This document shows positions 55,344 to 62,899 of a DNA stretch of 64,000 bases, piece by piece (position 1 is the first letter of the stretch; each line of letters opens with the position of its first letter). A program made the translations under genes and the position numbers. Source of the stretch: Nitrospirae bacterium GWF2_44_13 (GTDB lineage Bacteria > Nitrospirota > Thermodesulfovibrionia > Thermodesulfovibrionales > UBA1546). The DNA lies in assembly GCA_001805105.1 (NCBI GenBank), contig MHEE01000015.1:334778-398777 (forward strand), read 5' to 3'. The notes under the pieces were generated by a model. That model was not told the origin of the DNA and did no database searches. It saw only the letters and a list, made by a program, of their open reading frames with translations.

Positions 55344-55898
55344 TCACTTCTTCACAGGCTCTTTCATCATTATATTAAATCTTGAATGCTCAAACGGATG
55401 CGCTGATTGGAGTTCTTTGCGGGACCACAGCCAGCCCCACTGCTTCCCCTGAGCAGGGAATATTTGTTTATCACCATCTGTTACCTTTATGGCAACCGCA
55501 GGATTATTCAACTCGCCTGACCCAGAAGTTATTTTGCTCCCATCCATAATGAAATCAGGAAGAAACTCCCCGACAGTCACTATCAAATTGGAACCAGGAA
55601 TCTTCCACTCGCTGTTGAGTTTAATCGTATATTCCTCAGCCTTTTTGGTCTCTTTATTCTCAATGATAAATTTTACTGAATCCCACTTGCCTTTTACGCC
55701 AGCAGGTACAACAATCTCAAGCTTTCCGCCTGACATCATCTGATGTCCCTGCGGAGCTTCCTGTTCTTGTGGAAGCACTCCCATCCCTTGCGGCATCGCC
55801 GCGGCCTTAGGAACAGGCTGTTGCTCTTTCTTTTTACAGCCCCCAAAATATATCAGCGCTAAACTTAACATTACAGCTATCACAATCTTTTTGTTCAT
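55344..55898 (-). CDS. DUF2155-like lipoprotein
   Basis: A 184-residue predicted lipoprotein: signal ending IYFGGC (Cys21), then a Lys/Gln/Pro-rich linker with a Met-rich stretch (QGHQMMSGG). The C-terminal domain has GEFLPDFIMDG and GKQWGWLWS...HPFEHSRFNIMM, resembling DUF2155. Location outer or inner membrane, periplasmic face. It lies 12 bases upstream of tRNA-Arg on the same strand. Confidence 0.65.
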   Translation of the reverse strand: MNKKIVIAVMLSLALIYFGGCKKKEQQPVPKAAAMPQGMGVLPQEQEAPQGHQMMSGGKLEIVVPAGVKGKWDSVKFIIENKETKKAEEYTIKLNSEWKIPGSNLIVTVGEFLPDFIMDGSKITSGSGELNNPAVAIKVTDGDKQIFPAQGKQWGWLWSRKELQSAHPFEHSRFNIMMKEPVKK

Positions 55899-55915
55899 AT
55901 ACCCCTCTTAATCTA

Positions 55916-55986
55916 AGTAAAAAGTTAAAAGTGTTCTAAGGAAGTCTTTAACTCTCAACTTTCAACTCTTAACTTCTAACTTTTTT
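55916..55986. repeat. Family D heptamer palindromic array, copy 1
   Basis: Left AAGTAAA, AAGTTAA, AAGTGTT; right TTTAACT, CTCAACT, TTCAACT, CTTAACT, TCTAACT in strict 7-base steps. It touches the 3' end of tRNA-Ser(GCT). Confidence 0.85.
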
Positions 55987-55988
55987 CA

Positions 55989-56083
<95 letters not shown>

Positions 56084-56089
56084 AAAAAA

Positions 56090-56172
56090 TAGTTATAAGT
56101 TTATAGTTAAGAGTTGAAAGTTAGAAGTCAAGGGTTACTAAAATTTTTCACTTTTAACTTTTCTCTGTTTTT
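56090..56172. repeat. Family D heptamer palindromic array, copy 2
   Basis: AGTTATA, AGTTTAT, AGTTAAG, AGTTGAA, AGTTAGA, AGTCAAG, then a spacer with ACTAAAATT, then TTTCACT, TTTAACT, TTTCTCT. Same plan as copy 1 on the other side of the tRNA. Confidence 0.85.
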
Positions 56173-56242
56173 ACAGAGTTTTATATTACCAGTCTGAAAT
56201 TGAACTTGTAAACCCCATTAGCGGTCTTGAGCAGGGGAAAGG

Positions 56243-56647
56243 TCACCGGTTCTCAAAACCTTTTTTGATGGACCAGACTCTGCCTGTAGTTCGTTCGTAG
56301 GCATATGGCATATCAAATGGATCAAGTATATTTTTGTCTTTATCAAGAGAATACGGCTCAAGATACTTAGCGGTGATTACATCATCCTTATACGGCACAA
56401 TAAAGCGGGCTGTAACCAATTCTTTGAGACTTTCAGGATATCTGCTGTTTTTTATCTTAAAAACAAGTATAGACTGCCTGATGTTATTTAACTCGCTCTT
56501 AAGCGCAACTTTTTTAGCCTCCTCCACAACAGTCTCATAGCGGTCCATCACCACAACAACCAGAATGCTGATGACTATTAGGACCAGCATAGACTCAACA
56601 ATCCCGCTGCCCTTTTCATTAAAGCGCTTCAGAAATATTTTTCTCAC
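56243..56647 (-). CDS. GspG-like pseudopilin
   Basis: A 134-residue protein with a class III signal NEKG|SGIVE (Glu at +5), hydrophobic helix SMLVLIVISILVVVV, then LNNIRQSILVFKIKNSRYPESLKEL and a C-terminal DPFDMPYAY as in GspG major pseudopilins. It stands apart from other secretion genes, two bases after iscU. Confidence 0.8.
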   Translation of the reverse strand: MRKIFLKRFNEKGSGIVESMLVLIVISILVVVVMDRYETVVEEAKKVALKSELNNIRQSILVFKIKNSRYPESLKELVTARFIVPYKDDVITAKYLEPYSLDKDKNILDPFDMPYAYERTTGRVWSIKKGFENR

Positions 56648-56649
56648 CC

Positions 56650-57018
56650 TTATTTCTTTTTGCTCCTGTAATCTTCGATTGCTTTCTTAAGCGCGTCCGC
56701 TCCTAAATTAGAGCAGTGCATTTTCTGGGGGGGCAGCCCTTCCAATTCATTCGCAACGCTTTCCTTTGTTATTGTCAATGCCTCATCAATTGTCTTGCCC
56801 TTAGCCATCTCAGTAATCATACTGCTTACTGCAATCGCTGCGCCGCAGCCGAACGTCTTGAACTTTATATCAACTATCCTGTCGTCCTTCACTTTTATAA
56901 ATAGCTGCATCACGTCCCCGCACGTGGGATTCCCCTCTGTGCCGACGCCATCAGCGTCAGGTATCTCTCCCACATTCCTCGGATTCGAAAAATGGTCCAT
57001 TACTTTTGCACTGTACAT
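56650..57018 (-). CDS. iscU: Iron-sulfur cluster scaffold IscU/NifU-N type
   Basis: A 122-residue scaffold with the three ligand Cys: GNPTCGD, FKTFGCGAAIA, KMHCSNL. The LPPQKMHC motif is the chaperone-recognition region (LPPVK in E. coli). It overlaps the iscS gene by 19 bases. Confidence 0.93.
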   Translation of the reverse strand: MYSAKVMDHFSNPRNVGEIPDADGVGTEGNPTCGDVMQLFIKVKDDRIVDIKFKTFGCGAAIAVSSMITEMAKGKTIDEALTITKESVANELEGLPPQKMHCSNLGADALKKAIEDYRSKKK

Positions 57019-58199
57019 TCTCCACTCTCTCCTTTCGTTCCCCAGCCTTTTGCATATGGGGACATCTCTCTTAATCTTTTTATAACCTGAGGCAATTCAG
57101 AAAGCAGGTAATCTATATCCTCCTCTGTGTTGCCTGTGCCAAGCGTAAAGACTATTGAACCCTGCGCCAGATTTGAAGACACGCCCATTGAAAGCAAAAC
57201 AGGCGATGACTTCAAAGCCTTTGACGAACACGCAGAACCGGAAGCTGCGTAAATGCCCTTTGCCGCAAGAAGCAGAAGCATTGCCTCGCCCTCTATAAAT
57301 TCAACCGTAAAACTCGCATGCGCCGGAAGCCTGTTTTCAGGATGTCCTGTAAGATAAATGTTTTCAATGCTTGACACACCTTTAATAAGCTTGTCCCTTA
57401 ATTTCTTCGCCTGCTCTATTCTGTCAACCATCTCGTTTTTTGCAAGTTCTGCTGCCTTGCCCATCCCTACAATTGCAGGGACATTCTCTGTGCCTGCCCT
57501 TCGTCCGTTTTCCTGTATGCCGCCGTAAATAAGCGGGACTATTCTCATGCCCTCTCTTACGTAAAGAGCGCCCGCGCCCTTAGGCCCGTAAAACTGATGC
57601 GCCGCCATGCTTAAAAGGTCAACGCCGAGTTCTTTCACGTCAACAGGGATATTCCCTGCCGCCGCGACTGCATCCGTATGAAAGATTATGCCTTTTCCCT
57701 TCGCAATCCTGCCTATCTCTTTTATAGGCTCTATGGTCCCGACCTCACTGCTTGCATGGGTTATAGATATGAGCGTTGTCTCTTTTGTTATGGATTTCTT
57801 TACCGTGTCAGGGTCAACTATTCCATACTTATCCACAGGCAGAAAGGTCACTACAAAACCCATCTTTTCAAGGAACCGCGCGGAATTCAGAATTGAATGA
57901 TGCTCCATCTTAGAGACGATTACATGCTTTCCCTCATTCTGTCTTGCAAGCGCAATGCCGCGGAGCGCAAAATTATTTGCCTCAGCGCCGCTTGCCGTAA
58001 AGATTATTTCCGATGATTTTGAATTAATAAGCGCAGCAACCTGAGTCCTCGCGTTTTCAATCGCCTCTTTTGCCTTTGTGCCAAGGTCGTAAAGACTCAG
58101 CGGGTTTCCAAAATTCTCAATGAAATAAGGCGTCATGGCGTCAAAAACACGTTTATCAAGAGGGTTTGTTGCAGCATGGTCAAAGTAGCACTTCCTCAT
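57000..58199 (-). CDS. iscS: NifS/IscS-family cysteine desulfurase lacking the PLP lysine
   Basis: A 399-residue fold-type I enzyme. GAEANNFALRG, HTDAVAAAGN and the mobile-loop Cys in SGSACSS are present. The residue that should be the Schiff-base Lys in the H-K-x-Y-G-P-K-G block is Gln202 (AAHQFYGPKGAG, codon CAG at 57596-57594). Desulfurase activity by the usual PLP chemistry is therefore doubtful. An archaeal IscS (Archaeoglobus fulgidus) without this Lys is known. Operon iscR-tusA-like-iscS-iscU. Confidence 0.9.
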   Translation of the reverse strand: MRKCYFDHAATNPLDKRVFDAMTPYFIENFGNPLSLYDLGTKAKEAIENARTQVAALINSKSSEIIFTASGAEANNFALRGIALARQNEGKHVIVSKMEHHSILNSARFLEKMGFVVTFLPVDKYGIVDPDTVKKSITKETTLISITHASSEVGTIEPIKEIGRIAKGKGIIFHTDAVAAAGNIPVDVKELGVDLLSMAAHQFYGPKGAGALYVREGMRIVPLIYGGIQENGRRAGTENVPAIVGMGKAAELAKNEMVDRIEQAKKLRDKLIKGVSSIENIYLTGHPENRLPAHASFTVEFIEGEAMLLLLAAKGIYAASGSACSSKALKSSPVLLSMGVSSNLAQGSIVFTLGTGNTEEDIDYLLSELPQVIKRLREMSPYAKGWGTKGESGECTVQK

Positions 58200-58453
58200 T
58201 TTTGCTTCACCTTCTTCCTGATATAAAATTTATAAAAATCTTCCGTCTCACTCATTCCTAAAAATTCATTGCCTGTTTTTTCACACCAGCCGGGAATATC
58301 TTCAAGCGCGCCGTCATAGTCAGTCATTATCTCCAGTATCTGTCCGTCATCCAGCTCCTTAATCTTTTCCTCAAGCTTCAGCAGATGCATCGGACACATC
58401 ATATATACTATGTCTGTTGTTACATCTGCCTTAACGTTCTCTACAAACTTCAT
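58196..58453 (-). CDS. TusA/SirA-like sulfur carrier protein
   Basis: An 85-residue protein with the TusA pattern: YMMCPMHLLKLEEKIKELDDG (Cys-Pro motif), then the EIMTDYDGALEDIPGWC segment and a second Cys. It would carry persulfide sulfur. The ATG at 58453 lies one base after the iscR stop (TGA-T-ATG). A longer frame upstream overlaps iscR and is not conserved. It overlaps iscS by four bases. Confidence 0.85.
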   Translation of the reverse strand: MKFVENVKADVTTDIVYMMCPMHLLKLEEKIKELDDGQILEIMTDYDGALEDIPGWCEKTGNEFLGMSETEDFYKFYIRKKVKQK

Positions 58454-58454
58454 A

Positions 58455-58937
58455 TCACTTTGAACTTTTTCGCCTTGGGCGACTCGTTCTCCTCGGTGAA
58501 CCCGCACGGGGCGGGAAATTCTTCTTAAAAAGCGTTCCTGTAATTAAGTCCTTCAATGTTACAGTCTTGAGAAATGCATCTATCTTCTCTCCAAGGGATT
58601 TCCAAAGCATATACGTTACGCATCCATCAACCCGCACGCATCCCTCCTCCGGGTCAAGGCAGGAAGTTATGGCTACAGGGCCTTCAAGTTCATTAAGAAT
58701 AGCGCTGATGCTTACGTTTTCAGGTTTCTTGCTTAACACGTAACCGCCGCCCGGCCCTTTAACGCTCCTTATAAGCCCCCCATTTTTAAGCTTATTAAGT
58801 ATCTGTTCAAGATACGCTACAGAAACAGCCTGCTTTTCAGCTATATCCTTTATCGGCACGGGCTTTTCGGGATAGCCCTTTGCTATCTCAAACATCGCCC
58901 GAACTCCGTACTGTCCCTTTGTGGATAACCTCAACAT
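58455..58937 (-). CDS. iscR: IscR-type Rrf2-family regulator
   Basis: A 160-residue winged-helix regulator: MLRLSTKGQYGVRAM, recognition region AYLEQILNKLKNGGLIRSVKGPGGGY, and cluster-ligand Cys in TSCLDPEEGCVRVDGC. It probably binds an Fe-S cluster and controls this operon. The last 20 residues (FPPRAGSPRRTSRPRRKSSK) are an unusual basic tail. Its DNA resembles the nested GC-rich palindrome found in the rimO and ATPase insertions. Confidence 0.92.
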   Translation of the reverse strand: MLRLSTKGQYGVRAMFEIAKGYPEKPVPIKDIAEKQAVSVAYLEQILNKLKNGGLIRSVKGPGGGYVLSKKPENVSISAILNELEGPVAITSCLDPEEGCVRVDGCVTYMLWKSLGEKIDAFLKTVTLKDLITGTLFKKNFPPRAGSPRRTSRPRRKSSK

Positions 58938-58977
58938 AGATTAAGTCTATAAAACCATACTAATCTTGTCAAGTATT
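58937..58977 (-). promoter_or_regulatory. iscR promoter with IscR-like operator
   Basis: -35 TTGACA (complement of 58967-58972), 17 bases, -10 TAGACT (complement of 58944-58949), 7 bases to the ATG. There is no Shine-Dalgarno sequence, so the mRNA may be leaderless. ATACTTGAC...AGTATGGTTT over the -35 box resembles a type 1 IscR site, which suggests autorepression. Confidence 0.6.
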
Positions 58978-59109
58978 TAGTTGAGTGAATTGGTAAAGGA
59001 TTCGGGAATCAATCCGGGCCGAAGAAAAGCTGGGATGACTAAGGCCTAAAATTAAAAAAGAAGGGCAAATGTCAATACGGAAAATGGGCGCTATTTTCTT
59101 ATTTGAAAC

Positions 59110-59448
59110 CTACTTTTGAGTTACAGCTTTTTCTATTGTCTGTTGCACGAACTGGTTTAGTGAGATGCCTGATAATGACGCCTTCATAGTTGCCATTCTG
59201 TGAGTCTCAGGCGATATGCGAACATTAAAACTGCCCTTAAACGGCTTTTGCGGCTCTCGCCCCATCTGCTCGCATGTTTCAAGGTAATCGTCCACTGCCT
59301 CATGGAATGCCTTTTTAAGTTCTTTAACGCTCTTGCCCTCAAACATGATAAGGTCGCTAATGGCTTCTATCTTGCCGTGAAAAACCTCATCCTCTGCGCT
59401 GAAATGAACAGAGCCTATATAGCCTTTATAAGTCATTGCATCGCTCAT
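59110..59448 (-). CDS. HicB-like antitoxin
   Basis: A 112-residue protein: degraded RNase-H-like N-terminal part (YIGSVHFSAEDEVFHGKI, VKELKKAFHEAVDDYLETC) and a C-terminal ribbon-helix-helix (FNVRISPETHRMATMKASLSG). It starts with an ATGA overlap of the toxin gene and would bind the HicA toxin and its own operator. Confidence 0.85.
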   Translation of the reverse strand: MSDAMTYKGYIGSVHFSAEDEVFHGKIEAISDLIMFEGKSVKELKKAFHEAVDDYLETCEQMGREPQKPFKGSFNVRISPETHRMATMKASLSGISLNQFVQQTIEKAVTQK

Positions 59449-59705
59449 TTTATAACCCCCTTGTCTCTTAGCTGTCTTTCAATTTCTTTCAAATAGCACT
59501 TTTTCATAATAGATGACGGATGCGGTTTGTGAAATTTTATCATATCATCAAGTTCACTATTATAAAAGGCTGCCCGCGATCCAGATGTTTTGCCTGTCTT
59601 TGCCTCATCATAGCCTAAATGTAAAAGCAACCTTTTGAGTTCATCAAATGTAAAATCCGCTGGTTTTGATAAGAAACGCTTTAAAAGTTTCTCATGTTTT
59701 CCCAT
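59445..59705 (-). CDS. HicA-like toxin
   Basis: An 86-residue dsRBD-fold mRNA interferase candidate: FTFDELKRLLLHLGYDE, then GSRAAFYN and FHKPHPSSIMKKCYLKEI. The usual HicA catalytic His in the GSH position is Arg here, but the HKPHP segment is present as in a common subgroup. Located before hicB with a 4-base overlap. Confidence 0.82.
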   Translation of the reverse strand: MGKHEKLLKRFLSKPADFTFDELKRLLLHLGYDEAKTGKTSGSRAAFYNSELDDMIKFHKPHPSSIMKKCYLKEIERQLRDKGVIK

Positions 59706-59785
59706 GTTTTTATCATAGCAGCAATGAATTTAAAATGCAACTATAAATTAGTTACAAAACAAAAAGATTTCCCAGAATGCGTGTT

Positions 59786-60398
59786 ATGAGTAATCCTATC
59801 ACAAGAAAGGAAAAAACGATACAGAGATATTTTTTTTATTGTACCGATTTTATTTTTGCTGGCTATTGGTTGTGTAACTCCTGAGGGCAGGACAAAGCTT
59901 GCACTCTCTGCAAACACATCACTTCTGCATAAAGATTACAGGGTGGCTGTCCTTAATTTTAACTATAAGTATTCTTATCGCAAGTCCGATTTTGGACGAG
60001 TGGAATCTCCGCTAAATTCTGGGGAAATCGTTTCTAAATTTATGGAAAACGAACTCATTGGTACAAAAAAATTTCAGATTATTGACAGAGATAATATCTC
60101 CAAAATCATATCAGAGCATAAATTGAATTTATCAGGATTAACCGGCGGTATTTCAGCTATCGGTAATTTGCTGAATGCGGATGGGATTCTTGTCGGTGAG
60201 GTAATTGAACTCAGCACGGTTAAGGAGGTATTGAGTCTTAAGAGTACATGCATCTTTACTGCAAAATTAATTGATGTAAAAACTGGGGCGATTATTTTTA
60301 CCTTTAAAGCAGAAGAGGAAGCTCTTTTTGGAAGTTATCTTGACGCATTAAAGAAAGCTTCGGAAAAGTTCAAGAGCGAAATAGAGAAAAACTTTTGA
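59786..60398 (+). pseudogene. CsgG-like lipoprotein with a frameshift in a poly-T run
   Basis: The ATG at 59786 begins SNPITRKEKTIQRYFF, then the frame is lost at eight T (59830-59837). One T fewer joins it to IVPILFLLAIGC, a good lipobox, and a 180-codon frame that continues to 60398. That frame carries the CsgG/curli-assembly-like region VAVLNFNY, FQIIDRDNISKIISEH and LLNADGILVGEV. A lipoprotein of about 203 residues is restored. It could be a real mutation, slippage-dependent expression or a sequence error. Confidence 0.7.
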
Positions 60399-60515
60399 TT
60401 TTCAATTGTTACCGCAATGCTTGTTCATTTAAGTTTTAGAAAAATCAAAAACACCGGTTCCTGAAACACAGTCATTTAGGAAACCCGCCTCGTGGCAAAG
60501 ACAAATTAAAAACCG

Positions 60516-60578
60516 CTATTCTTTAATGTAAAACTGCATCTTAATATTTGCCACATCAACTATATCGCCGTCTTTCAG
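60516..60578 (-). pseudogene. C-terminal fragment of an FHA domain
   Basis: A 20-codon open stretch (LKDGDIVDVANIKMQFYIKE, then stop) matches the end of an FHA phosphothreonine-binding domain (LKDGD-x-I-x-V). It overlaps the end of the PP2C gene in another frame and has no start. It looks like the remains of a deleted FHA gene. Confidence 0.6.
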
Positions 60579-61387
60579 TTATGCCATCCGGAGAGATTTT
60601 TAATTTTCTTAGAGAAAGTTTTATTCTCAAACACATACACAAGCGCAACGGTTATATTATCCTTACCGCCGTTTTTATTGGCAATATCAATAAGCGCGCT
60701 ACATGCCCTGTCAGGTTCATCAGAAACAGCAACTGCAGAAAGGATAACATTGTCAGGAACCATCGTTGTAAGCCCGTCACTGCACAGGACAACCCTGTCA
60801 GCGTCCATAAGGTCTATCTCATCAAGGTCAACTTCCACGGAAGGCATCGTGCCAAGCGCCCTTGTAATAATATTCCTTATCTCGGAACCCTCTGCCTCTT
60901 CTTTTGTAAGCAGGCCGCTCTTAATCTGCTCGGACACTATTGAATGGTCATCAGTAAGCTGAACAATTGAATTTGCACGGATAAGATAAATCCTGCTGTC
61001 TCCTGCGTGCGCTATGCTCATTTTGCTGCCGTCAAGCAAGGCAGCGGCAACTGTCGTGCCCATGCCGCGCCATTTGACATTGCTCTGCGACGCCTCGTAT
61101 ATCGCCTGATTGGCGAGCCTTATGCCTGACGCAATCCTGTTTGACGCATCGGAGAATTTCTTGTCATATCCCGACCCGGTCGGGAAAGGCTCATTCCCTG
61201 CAGATGAGCGCTTAACATGATCCCTGATTATCTCAACTGCCATCCTGCTTGCGACCTCTCCTGCTGCGGCTCCGCCCATGCCATCTGCAACAATAAAAAG
61301 GCGCAAATCTTCGTCAACGCAAAAATTATCCTCATTGTTTTGCCTTGAAACACCCTTGTCTGATTTTCCGGCCAAAAAAAATTTCAA
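60575..61387 (-). CDS. PP2C-family serine/threonine phosphatase
   Basis: A 270-residue Mn/Mg phosphatase: DKGVSRQNNEDNF, VADGMGGAAAGEVAS, AHAGDSRIYLIR, LCSDGLTTMV and the terminal GGKDNITVALV, all metal-binding Asp present. The start is TTG at 61387. The last residues (KKIKNLSGWHN) run into FHA-like sequence, so the 3' end may have been altered by a deletion. No Hanks kinase is seen in the window. Confidence 0.88.
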   Translation of the reverse strand: MKFFLAGKSDKGVSRQNNEDNFCVDEDLRLFIVADGMGGAAAGEVASRMAVEIIRDHVKRSSAGNEPFPTGSGYDKKFSDASNRIASGIRLANQAIYEASQSNVKWRGMGTTVAAALLDGSKMSIAHAGDSRIYLIRANSIVQLTDDHSIVSEQIKSGLLTKEEAEGSEIRNIITRALGTMPSVEVDLDEIDLMDADRVVLCSDGLTTMVPDNVILSAVAVSDEPDRACSALIDIANKNGGKDNITVALVYVFENKTFSKKIKNLSGWHN

Positions 61388-61422
61388 TGTCTAACCCATT
61401 TTTTCATACATGAATTATTTCT

Positions 61423-62673
61423 TTAACCCACTATCCCCTTGAAGTCATTTTCATTCACCGGCCCCAGCACTGTAAGCGCAGTATTGCTTCTGCTTAACAA
61501 ATTCTCTGCGAGTTCTTTAACCTGTGCAAGGCTTATGGAATTTATATCTTTTATTATTTCCGAAGGCGAGTAATACCTGCCGTAATACATCTCCTGCCGT
61601 GCAATGTTCTGCATCCTGCTGCTCGTTGATTCAAGGCCGAGAATAAGATTACCCTTGAGCTGAGCTTTTGCCCTTTCTACATCAACATCCGAAAGTATGC
61701 CTGCCAGACCTCTGAGTTCTTTCAGAACAAGCTCTATCACCTGCGATACTTTCTTTTTCCCAGTTCCGGCATAGACAGCCAATACCCCTGTATCAGCGTA
61801 TGACGATATATATGAATAAACAGAATAAACAAGCCCTCTTTTCTCTCTTATTTCTTGAAAAAGCCGCGAACTGACGCCTCCGCCGAGGATTGTATTCAGA
61901 ATGAACAATACATACCTGTCTTTGCTTGCCTGCGGCATGCCTTCAACGCCGAGACACAGATGAACTTCAGAGAGTTCTTTGCTGTGAACTTTGATTCTGC
62001 TGTTAAATTCCGAGCGGCTCGGAACGGTTTTAGGCTCTAACCCTTTTCTGAGAGAACTGAAATTATGATTCAGCGCATCAAGAAGCCTGTCTGTTTCAAA
62101 ATTTCCCGCGCATGATATAACAATGCCCTTTGTCCCGTAATGTTTTTTTGTGTGGCTGACAAGGTCTTCCCTTATGAACGATTTAATCGTCTCTCTGCTG
62201 CCAAGGATGGGCTGGCCTATGCCGTCATTGCCCCATATTGTCTGGTTGAAGAGGTCATATATGTAGTCGTCAGGCGTATCCTCAACCATCTTTATCTCTT
62301 CTTTTATAATCCCCTTTTCTTTCTCTATATCTTCTTCCGGGAATGTAGAGTGAATGAATATATCAGACAGGAGTTCTATGCCCTTATCAAAATATTCATC
62401 AAGGACTTTGATATAGAATGTTGTGCTCTCACGCGAGGTAAATGCATTCAGGTCGCCTCCCATCGAATCCGTATCAACTGCAATATCTCTCGCAGATCGT
62501 TTCTGCGTGCCTTTGAAAAACATGTGTTCAAGGAAATGCGATATGCCGTTTTTCTCAGGCAGTTCATTTCGGGAACCGACCTTAACCCATACGCCAAGGG
62601 CGACAGAACGGACATCCTTGACCTGTTCCATAACTACCGGTATGCCATTTTCGAGATACGTTTTTTTAAACAT
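61423..62673 (-). CDS. M16-family zinc peptidase (processing-peptidase-like)
   Basis: A 416-residue peptidase with the inverted zinc motif HxxEH in HFLEHMFFKGT and the downstream Glu about 76 residues later (EEIKMVEDTPDDYI). It resembles mitochondrial processing peptidase beta and the gene often found after pnp. Cytoplasmic by lack of signal peptide. It is separated from pnp by the second copy of the structured element. Confidence 0.92.
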   Translation of the reverse strand: MFKKTYLENGIPVVMEQVKDVRSVALGVWVKVGSRNELPEKNGISHFLEHMFFKGTQKRSARDIAVDTDSMGGDLNAFTSRESTTFYIKVLDEYFDKGIELLSDIFIHSTFPEEDIEKEKGIIKEEIKMVEDTPDDYIYDLFNQTIWGNDGIGQPILGSRETIKSFIREDLVSHTKKHYGTKGIVISCAGNFETDRLLDALNHNFSSLRKGLEPKTVPSRSEFNSRIKVHSKELSEVHLCLGVEGMPQASKDRYVLFILNTILGGGVSSRLFQEIREKRGLVYSVYSYISSYADTGVLAVYAGTGKKKVSQVIELVLKELRGLAGILSDVDVERAKAQLKGNLILGLESTSSRMQNIARQEMYYGRYYSPSEIIKDINSISLAQVKELAENLLSRSNTALTVLGPVNENDFKGIVG

Positions 62674-62689
62674 GGTTGTATACCTTTAT

Positions 62690-62866
62690 GCTGCTGCCGA
62701 ATGTCTTTGAGCGGCATCAGAGAATTTTTGGTAACAAATCTTGGCGAGATGGAAGATAAGCAATTTCAACTGTTTGAGCCGTAGGCGAGTTTTGAAATTG
62801 CCTGTAACGAGCCTTAGATTTGTCAAAAATTCTCTGCAAAAAGCGAAAAGGCTGTTCGGCAATAGC
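62690..62866 (+). repeat. Structured inverted element, copy 2 (177 bp)
   Basis: It matches copy 1 (26297-26468) at about 90% over the inner 150 bases, including AGAGAATTTTTGGTAACAAA and TTTGAAATTGCCTGTAAC. The ends are GCTGCTGCCGAA and TTCGGCAATAGC. It lies between the pnp stop and the M16 start. Confidence 0.88.
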
Positions 62867-62899
62867 TACAAATAATTTGGATTTTAACAGGATTCAACT

